NCBI RefSeq assembly: GCF_030013905.1
Contig: NZ_CP124862.1
Coordinates: 2,111,051 to 2,175,050, forward strand
Reading direction: 5' to 3'
DNA from: Petroclostridium sp. X23
GTDB taxonomy: Bacteria; Bacillota; Clostridia; SK-Y3
DNA: 64,000 nucleotides
Positions 14,531 through 22,839 of this stretch are shown one piece after another. The first letter of the stretch is position 1, and each line of letters opens with the position of its first letter. The notes beneath the pieces were generated by a model. It worked only from the letters and a program-made list of their open reading frames with translations, had not been told where the DNA came from and ran no database searches. Made by a program: the position numbers and the translations under genes.

Positions 14531-15350
14531 TACTACTAAAATTAATATACAGGAGAATACTTCTTACGAACACTTACTATGGCTCAAACGGGTAAAACAG
14601 CGCCAGGCACTTATACACGTAACACGTATTACTATACTCTTTGTATTTATTGCCTTATGGGAACTTGCAGGACAACTAAAAATCATTGACCCATTTATAA
14701 TGAGCCAACCGTCAAGAGTATGGAAAACACTAGTTAACTTACATCATGACGGTTCCTTATATATGCATACGTTCATAACCACTTACGAAACAGTCATTGG
14801 CTTTGTTCTTGGCACATTACTGGGTACAGGTGTAGCAATTATGATGTGGTGGTCCAATTTTCTTACAAAAGTGCTGGACCCATATCTTGTTGTATTGAAT
14901 AGCTTGCCCAAAACCGCTTTAGGGCCCATCATTATCGTATGGGTAGGCGCAGGCCAACCTGCAATTATAGTAATGGCATTGTTTATATCGTTTGTAGTAA
15001 CCATTCTAGGGGTACTAAGCGGATTTTTGGAAGTTGATGAAGATAAAATCAAACTATTGAAAACCTTTGGTGCTACTAAAAAACAAATACTAACAAAAGT
15101 AGTTCTTCCCGCAAGTGTTCCCACCATTATATCTGCTCTTAAGATCAATGTTGGCTTATCATGGGTAGGGGTCATCGTAGGAGAGTTTCTTGTATCCAAA
15201 GCAGGCTTGGGATACCTGATCGTATATGGAGGCCAGGTTTTCAAGCTCGACCTTGTAATGACTAGCGTCATTATATTAGCAGTTATTGCAGCCCTAATGT
15301 ATCAAGGTGTCGCTTGGCTTGAAAATAAATTCTTAAAATGGAAACAATAA
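14514..15350 (+). CDS. ABC transporter permease, SsuC/TauC/NrtB family
   Basis: A 278-residue inner-membrane permease of the nitrate/sulfonate/bicarbonate/taurine ABC class. About six hydrophobic segments are visible; the cytoplasmic EAA loop is present as LKTFGATKKQILTKVVLP (about residues 181-198), preceded by the PKTALGPIIIVW segment. The start ATG overlaps the end of the truncated ATPase, as in intact operons. The ATPase has been broken by the adjacent recombinase insertion and no binding-protein gene follows, so this permease probably lacks its own energy subunit and promoter unless transcription enters from the element. A strong terminator follows the stop directly. Confidence 0.9.
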   Translation: MYMLNNTTKINIQENTSYEHLLWLKRVKQRQALIHVTRITILFVFIALWELAGQLKIIDPFIMSQPSRVWKTLVNLHHDGSLYMHTFITTYETVIGFVLGTLLGTGVAIMMWWSNFLTKVLDPYLVVLNSLPKTALGPIIIVWVGAGQPAIIVMALFISFVVTILGVLSGFLEVDEDKIKLLKTFGATKKQILTKVVLPASVPTIISALKINVGLSWVGVIVGEFLVSKAGLGYLIVYGGQVFKLDLVMTSVIILAVIAALMYQGVAWLENKFLKWKQ

Positions 15351-15394
15351 AACAAGAGGAAACAATGAGATTACACCGTTGTTTCCTCTTGTTT
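15350..15394 (+). terminator. Terminator of the ABC permease gene
   Basis: A perfect 16-base stem (AAACAAGAGGAAACAA and its complement) around a 13-base loop. The 3' arm is T-rich (TTGTTTCC...TTGTTT), as in intrinsic terminators. Confidence 0.75.
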
Positions 15395-15558
15395 AAGTAT
15401 GTCACCTCATTTCCTGAATACAAACATATCTTAGAATTTTATATCCGCATTTATGTATTACCGAACATCTAAAAAATATATATTTTACTAAAATTTTATA
15501 GAATCTAAAATATAATTCTGGTTAAAATAAACTTTGGTAGAAAGCGAGGTGATTAAAT

Positions 15559-15771
15559 TTGACAGTTCAAAGTGATTTACAAAAAGCAATCGCATCATGT
15601 GAAGCTGCAAAAGGTAGTTATGCAACGATGGCTCTATCTACTGAAGATCAGTCTGCAAAGAATATGTTTAACGAAATGAAATCTGATATTAACAAACATA
15701 TTAATTATCTTAATAGTAGACTAGACTATTTAAATCAAAATAATCAACTTAACCAACAGCAGCAGCAGTAA
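15559..15771 (+). CDS. DUF1657 domain protein
   Basis: A 70-residue helical protein opening MTVQSDLQKAIASCEAAKGSYATMALST, the DUF1657 pattern, and ending in a Gln/Asn-rich tail (NQNNQLNQQQQQ). DUF1657 genes are common in spore formers, often near spoVA-type or DUF421 genes and with sporulation-type expression; here the gene stands alone. The start is TTG at 15559-15561 with a GCGAGGTGA site. A bidirectional terminator-like hairpin separates it from the convergent CAP-domain gene. The function is unknown; a spore association is by family only. Confidence 0.82.
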   Translation: MTVQSDLQKAIASCEAAKGSYATMALSTEDQSAKNMFNEMKSDINKHINYLNSRLDYLNQNNQLNQQQQQ

Positions 15772-15811
15772 TTTCATTATATAGAGATATCCGACATGTA
15801 ATAGGATTAAG

Positions 15812-15870
15812 TAAGAAGCGAATTAATTCTATACTATAATAGTATAAATGAATTAATTCGTCTTCTTATT
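15812..15870. terminator. Bidirectional terminator between convergent genes
   Basis: An interrupted inverted repeat, TAAGAAG-GAATTAATT-TATACTA and its complement, lies between the stops of the DUF1657 and CAP-domain genes. AT-rich ends in both directions suit termination of both convergent transcripts. Confidence 0.6.
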
Positions 15871-15882
15871 ACTTAAAGTTAT

Positions 15883-16494
15883 TTAATACGGTTTTATAAA
15901 CATCTGCGTCCAGTAAGCCACACCATTTTTATCTTTTGCGAGTCCTACACCGATTTGTGTATATGAAGGACTTAATATATTACTTCTATGGCCCTGTGAA
16001 TTCATCCATGCATTCATTACTTCCGCCGGTGTTCTCTGCCCCTTAGCGATGTTCTCTCCCGCTGCAGAATAACGTATTCCAAATGATTCCATCATTTTAA
16101 AGGGCGACCCGTAAGTTGGAGATTGGTGTGAGAAATATCCTTTATTAATCATATCTTGAGACTTATATCTAGCTACCCTTGATAACTCCCAATTTGCTTT
16201 TAATGCCGGTAATCCATTCTTTGCTCTTTCAGCATTCACCAAACGTATGACTTCATTTTCCTGTACCTTGATATCGTCAATATTGGGAACTGTAATTTTC
16301 TGTCCGGGATAAATAAGTGCCGGATTTTTTATCTGAGGATTCGCAGCGATAATCTCACTGAGTCCTATTTGGTATTTCACTGCGATTTTCCACATGCTGT
16401 CACCGGATTTTACCGTATAGGTAAGTGACTGAGCGAAGACCGGAACCGTAACCATCATTGCAATTATAAATATGATCAATATCTTTTTTTTCAC
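15883..16494 (-). CDS. Secreted LysM plus CAP-domain protein
   Basis: A 203-residue exported protein. Residues 1-22 are a signal peptide (MKKKILIIFIIAMMVTVPVFA). Residues about 28-70 form one LysM peptidoglycan-binding repeat (YTVKSGDSMWKIAVKYQIGL ... YPGQKITVP). Residues about 82-203 form a CAP/SCP domain of the YkwD type, with NAERAKNGLPAL, SQDMINKGYFSHQSP, GENIAKGQRTPAEVMNAWMNS and GHRSNIL, which supply the conserved His/Glu cavity residues. Proteins with this layout include spore-coat assembly (SafA/YkwD-like) and vegetative wall proteins. A likely location is the cell wall or the spore cortex/coat interface. It converges on the DUF1657 gene. Confidence 0.9.
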   Translation of the reverse strand: MKKKILIIFIIAMMVTVPVFAQSLTYTVKSGDSMWKIAVKYQIGLSEIIAANPQIKNPALIYPGQKITVPNIDDIKVQENEVIRLVNAERAKNGLPALKANWELSRVARYKSQDMINKGYFSHQSPTYGSPFKMMESFGIRYSAAGENIAKGQRTPAEVMNAWMNSQGHRSNILSPSYTQIGVGLAKDKNGVAYWTQMFIKPY

Positions 16495-16720
16495 AAAAAC
16501 ACCTCCTATATTAGTTTGTAAAAAAGAGATGTTTTTATGTTACTTACTTTTTGTTACAATTACCATTAAAAAACATAAAATTAAGATTTTATTAATTTTG
16601 AGAATTTTAAAAATTATAGAATTGAACATTCCATGCTTTCAAATCCCTCTTCTTCCTCATTACTTAACAACTTGCTCAAATCTAAAATTGCTATAATGAT
16701 TTGGTTAACATTTTCTAACT

Positions 16721-16753
16721 TACAAAGGAGAGTACCGAGTACTCTCCTTTGTA
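16721..16753. repeat. Perfect 15-bp inverted repeat downstream of cupin gene
   Basis: TACAAAGGAGAGTAC, a three-base spacer, then its exact complement. It lies 18 bases beyond the cupin stop. Neither side carries a convincing T-tract, so it is either a weak terminator or a stabilising hairpin. Confidence 0.55.
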
Positions 16754-16771
16754 AAAATTGACGATCTCATA

Positions 16772-17125
16772 TTAATATAGTAAAACTACTGCCATAAGTA
16801 CTAACGGTTGGTCTCCCGTATTTTCTATACTATGTTGCGCTCCTCCACCAGTTAGGACAGCATCTCCTACCTTGACTTCTTTTATATTTCCATTATCATT
16901 CACTGTACCTGTGCCGCTCAAAATATAGTATACTTCCTCTTCATTCTCATGGGGGTGTAATCCAATTGAACAGCCAGGGTTCATAGTGATTTTTGCAAAT
17001 ATTCGGCATTTACCTTTAAGCTCATCTTGTTGAAAAATATGCAAAAGCTCAACTGTTCCCTTTCCGCCTCTCATCTCTTCCTTATATTCATTAACCATTT
17101 GTTCAGGACTTTTAAACATCTTCAT
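16772..17125 (-). CDS. Cupin-domain protein
   Basis: A 117-residue single-domain cupin. Motif 1 is CSIGLHPHENEEEVYYILSG (His, His, Glu metal ligands in the G-H-H-E pattern, about residues 52-71) and motif 2 is GGGAQHSIENTGDQPL (about residues 93-108) with the last histidine. The fold binds a divalent metal and small molecules; members of this size include isomerases, dioxygenases and sugar-binding regulators, so the reaction cannot be assigned. It is monocistronic, with a GGAGG-type site before the ATG and an inverted repeat after the stop. Confidence 0.85.
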   Translation of the reverse strand: MKMFKSPEQMVNEYKEEMRGGKGTVELLHIFQQDELKGKCRIFAKITMNPGCSIGLHPHENEEEVYYILSGTGTVNDNGNIKEVKVGDAVLTGGGAQHSIENTGDQPLVLMAVVLLY

Positions 17126-17221
17126 TCCTCCCTTATACTATATAGCATAAATAATTATAATGTATATTTTACCACTAAAATATGGATAAAACAATATTAA
17201 ATTCTGGAGTACTTATCCACA

Positions 17222-17263
17222 AGATTCCCAAAATAAAACTCAATGGTCTTATTTTGGGAATCT
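17222..17263. repeat. Perfect 15-bp hairpin
   Basis: AGATTCCCAAAATAA and its exact complement around a 12-base loop, between the cupin gene and the sigma-54 promoter. It could insulate the two units, though no clear T-tract follows on either strand. Confidence 0.5.
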
Positions 17264-17365
17264 CCTTTGTATGTATATATTCTTTCCAACTATAATAATG
17301 ATTGTTTTTTCAAAAAACAGGCTGTTTCTCAGCTTTTATTGAAAGACTATTGATGCATTCATATT

Positions 17366-17381
17366 TGGCACGCATTTTGCA
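17366..17381 (+). promoter_or_regulatory. Sigma-54 (RpoN) promoter, -24/-12 type
   Basis: TGGCACG, four bases, TTGCA: an exact match to the sigma-54 consensus TGGCACG-N4-TTGCW, with the invariant GG and GC at the required spacing. Initiation is expected about 12 bases downstream, near 17392, ahead of the inverted-repeat segment and, further on, the chemoreceptor. No RpoN activator gene is in the window. Confidence 0.8.
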
Positions 17382-17421
17382 TTATAATAAAGTATACTTT
17401 TCTAAAAGTATTCTTTATACC

Positions 17422-17578
17422 GCTATAGGAGGGTGTAAAAAAGTAATTGACCATTTGGAAATCAAACATAGGTGTTGTCCGAGTATCTACCCCTCAAGAA
17501 TAATTATATTAGTAGTACCGGTCCCTAACCTAGTTTCCTCAACATGCTGAGTCACATTGTATTACAGCCTCCTATAGC
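17422..17578 (+). ncRNA. Candidate structured leader RNA closed by a 17-bp stem
   Basis: GCTATAGGAGGGTGTAA at 17422-17438 pairs with 17562-17578 at 16 of 17 positions, enclosing about 120 bases directly downstream of the sigma-54 promoter. The stem contains an AGGAGG ribosome site on both strands. On the plus strand, a TTG-initiated 18-codon frame (17447-17503) reads NIGVVRVSTPQE, reminiscent of the first strand of Asp/Glu racemases. On the minus strand a 22-codon frame (17487-17555) reads ETRLGTGTTNIIILEG. The segment may be a regulatory RNA, a scar of a lost operon or both. I recognise no known riboswitch class. Confidence 0.4.
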
Positions 17579-17692
17579 AACATGCATTTCATCTGTCATC
17601 ATTCGTCATCGCTATTGATAATAATTAGGAGCTGCCTTCATCATTAGCTGTAACCCTCTTCTATCTAAAAATGAAAGGATGGATATAATAAT

Positions 17693-19402
17693 ATGAAATT
17701 AGGCTTGAAACAAAAATTCATACTCATCGTAATACTTATCAGTATCTTCATTAGCAGTATTTTGGGACTATTAATGTATAATAAACAAAAGAAATCGCTT
17801 TTAAATTCAATTGATAAAAAGTTAGAAGCTGTGGTATATAACGCAAAATATCTGCTGGCCGGATACCATGATAAAATTTACAATAGACACTCTGTATCTG
17901 ATAAAGAATATATGAATATTGTACGGCGATGGAATAGTATTTGTAAAGATCTGGACTTAATATATATATGGTCCATGATTGTAATAGATGACGAGCTTCT
18001 AACAAGCTCCGGTTCTTCTGTTGATAAGGAAAAAGAAGAAGGCCATTATGCATTTTTGGGACAACCGGATGAGGCCTTAGGTAATGAAAGCCGGATTACA
18101 ATAGCAGAAGGTAAAAAACATATAGATAGTCTCGAAACGATATATGGTGATTTATATATCGTCTCCATTCCCTTTAAAGATGCTAGAGGTAGAGATTATA
18201 CTATAAATGCATCGATGAGCATGGATTTTGTAAAAACCGAATTAAATCAATTGTTGGTTACTACGCTTATAACAACATTGATTATTATAGCTATATCAAT
18301 GCTAATCTCTTATATTTTTGCTTCTAAAATAATTAAACCTATTTTAGAAATGACCCAAATTACAGAGCAACTAGGATCCGGAGATTTAACAGCTAAAGTA
18401 AATGTTAAGACTACTGATGAAATAGGTATATTCGCTAACAACTTTAATGCCATGATAGATAATATAAAAAGCTTGTTTTTAGATATAACTGATATGGGAT
18501 CCAATGTAAGCACAACATCTGATAATATGTTAGAGATGATTGAGCAAAACACCAATATATCTCAGCAAGTGGCGCAAACAATGTCAGAGTTGGCAACAAG
18601 TGCAAACCAACAAATGTCATCTGTTAGTAAAGGAAATAAAAAGATTCACGAGCTATTACAAGAAATCGATAGGATTAATAATAACTCCCGGCAACTAGAA
18701 ATATTTATAAACGACGTAAAGAATACAGTTGACAATAGTGTAATTGTTATTGATCACCAAAAAAATAAAGTGAATGAAAATAGAAATTCTACACAAAGAG
18801 TAGCAGACTACGTTTCAACTCTATCAGAAAAATCGAAGGAAATTGTCAAGATTATTGATGTCATAAAGATTATAGCAGAACAAACAAATTTACTGGCATT
18901 AAATGCAGCAATAGAAGCTGCAAGAGCAGGTGAATCGGGAAAAGGATTTGCTGTTGTTGCAGACGAAGTAAGAAATTTAGCTGATCAATCCCAAAAAGCT
19001 ACAGAAACTATCAAGAATTTAATTAATGATATACAGCTTTCAGTAAATTATACGGCTAGTGAAATGAATAATCTTAATCAAATATCCAGAAGTCAGGAAG
19101 AGGCTACTGACAAAATATCAGAAGTTTTCAATAGTATACTTCAAGAATTCATAGAAGTAAAAACCCGAATAGATAATATGTCGCAGGCGGCCAAAATTTT
19201 GGACGCAAATTCTAAAGAAGTTGATGACACTATTGATGATATAGCCACTTTAGTTGAAGAAAGCACAAGAGCAATAGAATATGTAGCGGCATCAACCCAA
19301 GAACAATTTTCATCTGCCCAAGAAATGACCGCATCGAGTGAGGAGCTTCGAACAATATCTCATGAATTACTGCAAGCTATAAAGAAATTCAAAATAAGTT
19401 AA
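17693..19402 (+). CDS. Methyl-accepting chemotaxis protein
   Basis: A 569-residue transmembrane chemoreceptor that senses an external signal and controls CheA. Layout: TM1 about residues 8-25, an extracytoplasmic sensor of about 150 residues (roughly 35-180, probably a Cache-like fold), TM2 about 185-207, HAMP about 208-262, then the helical signalling domain. The hairpin tip [20 protein letters not shown], continuing [15 protein letters not shown], is fully conserved near residues 400-440. The C-terminus ends in IKKFKIS without a CheR-docking pentapeptide. The start ATG at 17693 is preceded by GAAAGGATGG. It stands alone behind the sigma-54 promoter region and has its own terminator. The ligand is unknown. 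Confidence 0.93.
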   Translation: MKLGLKQKFILIVILISIFISSILGLLMYNKQKKSLLNSIDKKLEAVVYNAKYLLAGYHDKIYNRHSVSDKEYMNIVRRWNSICKDLDLIYIWSMIVIDDELLTSSGSSVDKEKEEGHYAFLGQPDEALGNESRITIAEGKKHIDSLETIYGDLYIVSIPFKDARGRDYTINASMSMDFVKTELNQLLVTTLITTLIIIAISMLISYIFASKIIKPILEMTQITEQLGSGDLTAKVNVKTTDEIGIFANNFNAMIDNIKSLFLDITDMGSNVSTTSDNMLEMIEQNTNISQQVAQTMSELATSANQQMSSVSKGNKKIHELLQEIDRINNNSRQLEIFINDVKNTVDNSVIVIDHQKNKVNENRNSTQRVADYVSTLSEKSKEIVKIIDVIKIIAEQTNLLALNAAIEAARAGESGKGFAVVADEVRNLADQSQKATETIKNLINDIQLSVNYTASEMNNLNQISRSQEEATDKISEVFNSILQEFIEVKTRIDNMSQAAKILDANSKEVDDTIDDIATLVEESTRAIEYVAASTQEQFSSAQEMTASSEELRTISHELLQAIKKFKIS

Positions 19403-19454
19403 CCAAAATGCTCCAGTCTTACACGATCATGATATAAGCTCATATGTTATAAAA

Positions 19455-19498
19455 AGATGGGAATTGCTCGTAACAACTTATTACGGCGATTCCCATCT
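19455..19498 (+). terminator. Terminator of the chemoreceptor gene
   Basis: Outer stem AGATGGGAAT/ATTCCCATCT and inner stem CGTAA/TTACG, followed by CTTATTAAT. It lies about 50 bases after the stop. Confidence 0.6.
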
Positions 19499-19555
19499 CT
19501 TATTAATTACTGTTCTCTAAATATTCGGGTTTTTAATCCATTTTCATTAGTGATA

Positions 19556-20821
19556 TCAATCTTTTATCAATCCGTCTTCCGCATATTTCATATCCGGATC
19601 CCATAATATCCATTCTTCCAATCCTGCGTCATAAGTTCCCTTGATTTGCTGCCTTACTTGTTCACCGCCATAAACCTGGTAATTTCCTCTTCCAAGATAC
19701 GAGGCCGTAAAATCTTGCAGCCAAGGTCTTATTTTAGCCTTTGCTCCGCTTTCATCCAATCGTTCCTTTGCCAAAACCAGTGTGTTATATACTACTCCAT
19801 AAGGGTCGAGATCGGGATATTTGAACAATACACCATTTACCTTTTGCCCTACACCATTTTGAGCTACATTCGCATAATGAGATGGATATACCATGGGACA
19901 AATATAATCAATATCTTTTGAAATCATCTCTAAATCCTGTCCAATTTTTTCATAATCACCTTTTACAACAGGAACAATACCAAAAATATCTGCAGATACA
20001 TCCACACCCAATGGGTTTAACTCCTTTTCTGCATAAGCTAAAAATTCCGAAATTGCCTCAGCTTTTGTCTTAGTGTTGCCAATTTCACCATAGTCGATGA
20101 TCTTTACATTTCCATCGGTAGGAAAACGCACATAATCAAATTGAATCTCTTTAAAACCCAGTTGAGCTGCTTCCTTAGAGATATCAATCAGATACTGCCA
20201 GGATGCCTCGTTGTAGGGATTCATCCAAGCATTTCCTTTTGCATCTCTCCATATAGAACCATCTTTTGTTTTTATTGCCAGTTCAGGTCGTTTTTCACTT
20301 ACAATAGGGTCTTTAAAGCTTACGATTCGTGCAATAGGAAATATGTTATTCTGTTTTAATATCATCATCATCTCATTGATATCTGCAATCATATTCACAG
20401 GGGCGCCTACTTCTTTCGCTAAGGCCACATTGGTAGATGTATAAGTAAGTTTTCCCCTATCTTCCTTTACATCAATGACCATCGCATTCAATTCAGTGGT
20501 ATTTGCCATATGCAACAGTTTATCAAATCGTGCTTTTGTACCTGCGATCCATCCTGAAACATAAATACCTTTTACTTTCACCGGCTGCTGGTATACTTTA
20601 ACATTTGCCATTGGCTGTACCAGATATTGTTCAAAACCTAAAGGAATATTCTCAGTTTTTTGTCCAGCCTGGTCAATTATTGGTCCAGTCTTGGGAGATT
20701 CTTTTTTAGAAAAAAAACGATTACTGATATTTCCTATGCTTAGATAGGAAAAGAGTACAATCCCTATTACTAATCCAATACTAATAAAAATTACTTTGTA
20801 TTTTTTAATAAAATCTACCAT
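19556..20821 (-). CDS. Membrane-anchored putative glycoside hydrolase (DUF4015)
   Basis: A 421-residue protein with an N-terminal membrane anchor (residues about 9-30) and a linker, then a DUF4015 domain predicted to be a glycoside-hydrolase-like TIM barrel (about residues 80-420). Recognisable stretches are VKGIYVSGWIAG, MVIDVKEDRGKLTYTS, GLGFKEIQFDYVRFPTDG-like (LGFKEIQFDYVRFPT) and DYICPMVYPSHYA, with acidic residues at strand ends. It probably faces the cell wall and may act on a surface polysaccharide; the substrate is unknown. It is monocistronic and its strand is opposite to that of the chemoreceptor. Confidence 0.85.
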   Translation of the reverse strand: MVDFIKKYKVIFISIGLVIGIVLFSYLSIGNISNRFFSKKESPKTGPIIDQAGQKTENIPLGFEQYLVQPMANVKVYQQPVKVKGIYVSGWIAGTKARFDKLLHMANTTELNAMVIDVKEDRGKLTYTSTNVALAKEVGAPVNMIADINEMMMILKQNNIFPIARIVSFKDPIVSEKRPELAIKTKDGSIWRDAKGNAWMNPYNEASWQYLIDISKEAAQLGFKEIQFDYVRFPTDGNVKIIDYGEIGNTKTKAEAISEFLAYAEKELNPLGVDVSADIFGIVPVVKGDYEKIGQDLEMISKDIDYICPMVYPSHYANVAQNGVGQKVNGVLFKYPDLDPYGVVYNTLVLAKERLDESGAKAKIRPWLQDFTASYLGRGNYQVYGGEQVRQQIKGTYDAGLEEWILWDPDMKYAEDGLIKD

Positions 20822-20929
20822 AACTCACCCTATATTCTTTCTATAATCATTCCTATCGATAAACACCTGCATATATTATTATTCGACATAAAACACTAAA
20901 ATCCTGCAAATTTTTAATACCAGTTTTTC

Positions 20930-22564
20930 TCAGATAGTCATTGCCAATCGTGGTACAATTTGTTTCTTTCGGGAGACTACCCCTTCGAGAAATACTGGTT
21001 TTTCAAGATCTGTAATACCAAATGCCATCCTCACCTTTTCTGCTTCCGCCCCTTCTACTATTAATTCAGAACCCTGTTGCAATACATCGGTAATCACAAG
21101 CAGTACAGCATCATATTTTTCTCTTTCCGCTTTATCTTTCATTACTTCTCTAAGCTGCAGCTTCTTATCCTGCAGCTCTTTGAGATCCATAGTATTAATT
21201 TGAGAGATACTAAATCTATACTTCCCTAAATTATATTCTTTCATATCATTATTCAATATGTCATGAGGTGACTTTTTACTTACAGATGTACCGGCCTTTA
21301 ACATGTCGTATCCAAAAGTATCTATATCAATCTCAGCAATTTCAGCTAATAATGATGCCGTATTTATATCCATAGCGGTACAGGTAGGAGACTTAAATAA
21401 TAAGGTATCAGATATAATAGCCGCACATAAAATTCCTGCGATTTTCTTATCCGGTTTCAAGTTATTCTCAAAGTACATATTTCCAATAATCGTAGATGAA
21501 CTACCCACCGGAACATTCCGGACAAATATAGGATTTCCTGTTTGAATATCTCCTACCCGGTGATGGTCAATGATTTCTAATATATCCGCTTGTTCTATCC
21601 CTTTAACAGTTTGGCTCATTTCATTATGATCTATAAGTACCACTTTTTTCTTCCTGTAGGTTAACAATTGCTTTCTTGATATGGACCCAACAATACGTCG
21701 ATTATAGTCAACCACTGGGAAATATCGATGTTTCGCCTCAAGCATCGTATCCTTCACCCGGTCAATATACTCATTCTCATAAAAAAAGATAATATTTTTA
21801 GTTTTCATTATCTCTTTTACAGCAATACATTGACTCATTAATCTTATTACAGATAGCAAATCATAATTTACCTTCACCAATACTTTATTTTTTATGCTGG
21901 CATACTGGGCCAGTACTTCTTCGTCCTTGTCCTTAAAGTCTCCTACCACAAATATGTAATTCGAGTCATATTCCATACTCTCAATCACATTGCTAAGATT
22001 TCCGGAAACAAGAATAATATCATTTTCTTTGATAGAAGTTGCATCATTCCAAGCGATATTATGGTATATAAAAAGTCTGCCGGCAATTTTATCCGTCAAA
22101 TCCCCCCCCCATAAAACCTGTGAATCCAATATTTCTATTAGCGATCTGATATTTACATGATATTTCTCAAGAAAGTCATTGTCCATCAAAGAAATATAGG
22201 TCTGCGTAATATCACTTACCGATACTATTCCGCTGAATACTCCGCTTTCATCTTCGATAGGCAGTAAAGTCTGGCCTTTTTCACTGATGATCTTCCATGC
22301 ATTCTTGATAGGCATGTCATATGGAATAACATCTACATTATAGTAATCCATGTCCGACACTTGAGGTTGTACGTTTTCAATATAAATCGGAGCATCAACA
22401 TTAAAATAATCAAGAATATATTTTGTCTCTTCGTTTATTTCTCCTATTCTACATGGTATATATTGCTGCGCCCCCAGCTTTTTTTTGAAATCAGTATAGC
22501 CTATGCAGGCGCAGATGGAATCACTATCCGGATTCTTATGACCTGTCACATATACTTTATCCAT
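20930..22564 (-). CDS. ppaC: Manganese-dependent inorganic pyrophosphatase with CBS and DRTGG domains
   Basis: Hydrolyses pyrophosphate, with activity set by adenine nucleotides bound to its CBS domains. From the ATG at 22564 it has 544 residues. The DHH phosphoesterase begins at once (VYVTGHKNPDSDSICACI), is interrupted by CBS1 (about residues 70-120), a DRTGG domain (about 130-240) and CBS2 (about 250-305), then resumes with VVLIDHNE and IIDHHRVG, followed by DHHA2 (about 410-540) with the basic SRKKQ substrate motif near the end. An in-frame GTG nine bases upstream is possible, but GGTGAG suits the ATG. This domain order is known from clostridial CBS-PPases. Cytoplasmic. Confidence 0.93.
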   Translation of the reverse strand: MDKVYVTGHKNPDSDSICACIGYTDFKKKLGAQQYIPCRIGEINEETKYILDYFNVDAPIYIENVQPQVSDMDYYNVDVIPYDMPIKNAWKIISEKGQTLLPIEDESGVFSGIVSVSDITQTYISLMDNDFLEKYHVNIRSLIEILDSQVLWGGDLTDKIAGRLFIYHNIAWNDATSIKENDIILVSGNLSNVIESMEYDSNYIFVVGDFKDKDEEVLAQYASIKNKVLVKVNYDLLSVIRLMSQCIAVKEIMKTKNIIFFYENEYIDRVKDTMLEAKHRYFPVVDYNRRIVGSISRKQLLTYRKKKVVLIDHNEMSQTVKGIEQADILEIIDHHRVGDIQTGNPIFVRNVPVGSSSTIIGNMYFENNLKPDKKIAGILCAAIISDTLLFKSPTCTAMDINTASLLAEIAEIDIDTFGYDMLKAGTSVSKKSPHDILNNDMKEYNLGKYRFSISQINTMDLKELQDKKLQLREVMKDKAEREKYDAVLLVITDVLQQGSELIVEGAEAEKVRMAFGITDLEKPVFLEGVVSRKKQIVPRLAMTI

Positions 22565-22623
22565 TTCCCTCACCTACTTAAAAAATAATAGTAAAAACAC
22601 TTTTTAGTATTCCCTAAAACTAT

Positions 22624-22782
22624 AGGAATGATAAAATAATAATTTCCCACTTTTCAAGCGGCTATTTTTCGATATTGCTTCGTTGTCGTCGGCTTAAATA
22701 TCTATATATTCGCACCTCCTCCGCCTTGCACTATCAAAAAATCCCTCGCTTGAAAATCGCGATTATTATTCCATCATTCCTT
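22624..22782. repeat. Palindromic repeat element, copy 1 (MITE-like)
   Basis: About 159 bases whose ends (AGGAATGAT / ATCATTCCT) and long arms are imperfectly complementary, so the whole folds into one hairpin. Its reverse complement matches the element at 47943-48102, including CGAGGGATTTTT, AGGCGGAG and GACAACGA blocks. It contains no gene. It lies between ppaC and rnfB. Confidence 0.75.
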
Positions 22783-22839
22783 AAAATAAAAAGAGCCAAA
22801 GAATGGTACTTCGACTCTAAATACTATCTATCTATGATA

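Larger units (their letters stand above)
17126..17692. other. Complex intergenic region upstream of the chemoreceptor
   Basis: This gene-free stretch of nearly 570 bases holds a 15-base perfect hairpin (17222-17263), a consensus sigma-54 promoter (17366-17381) and a 157-base segment closed by a long inverted repeat (17422-17578), followed by about 115 unstructured bases before the chemoreceptor start. Confidence 0.6.

Noticed and set aside
16721..16753. Clear intrinsic terminator after the cupin gene
   Set aside because: The stem is perfect but lacks a T-tract on both strands, so it is listed only as an inverted repeat.
17302..17550. Plus-strand 82-codon frame upstream of the chemoreceptor
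   Set aside because: It spans the sigma-54 promoter and the inverted-repeat segment, has no ribosome site, and its translation has no protein-like pattern.
17422..17692. Cyclic-di-GMP (GEMM) riboswitch upstream of the chemoreceptor
   Set aside because: The position is typical, but the conserved GEMM-I and GEMM-II blocks are absent.
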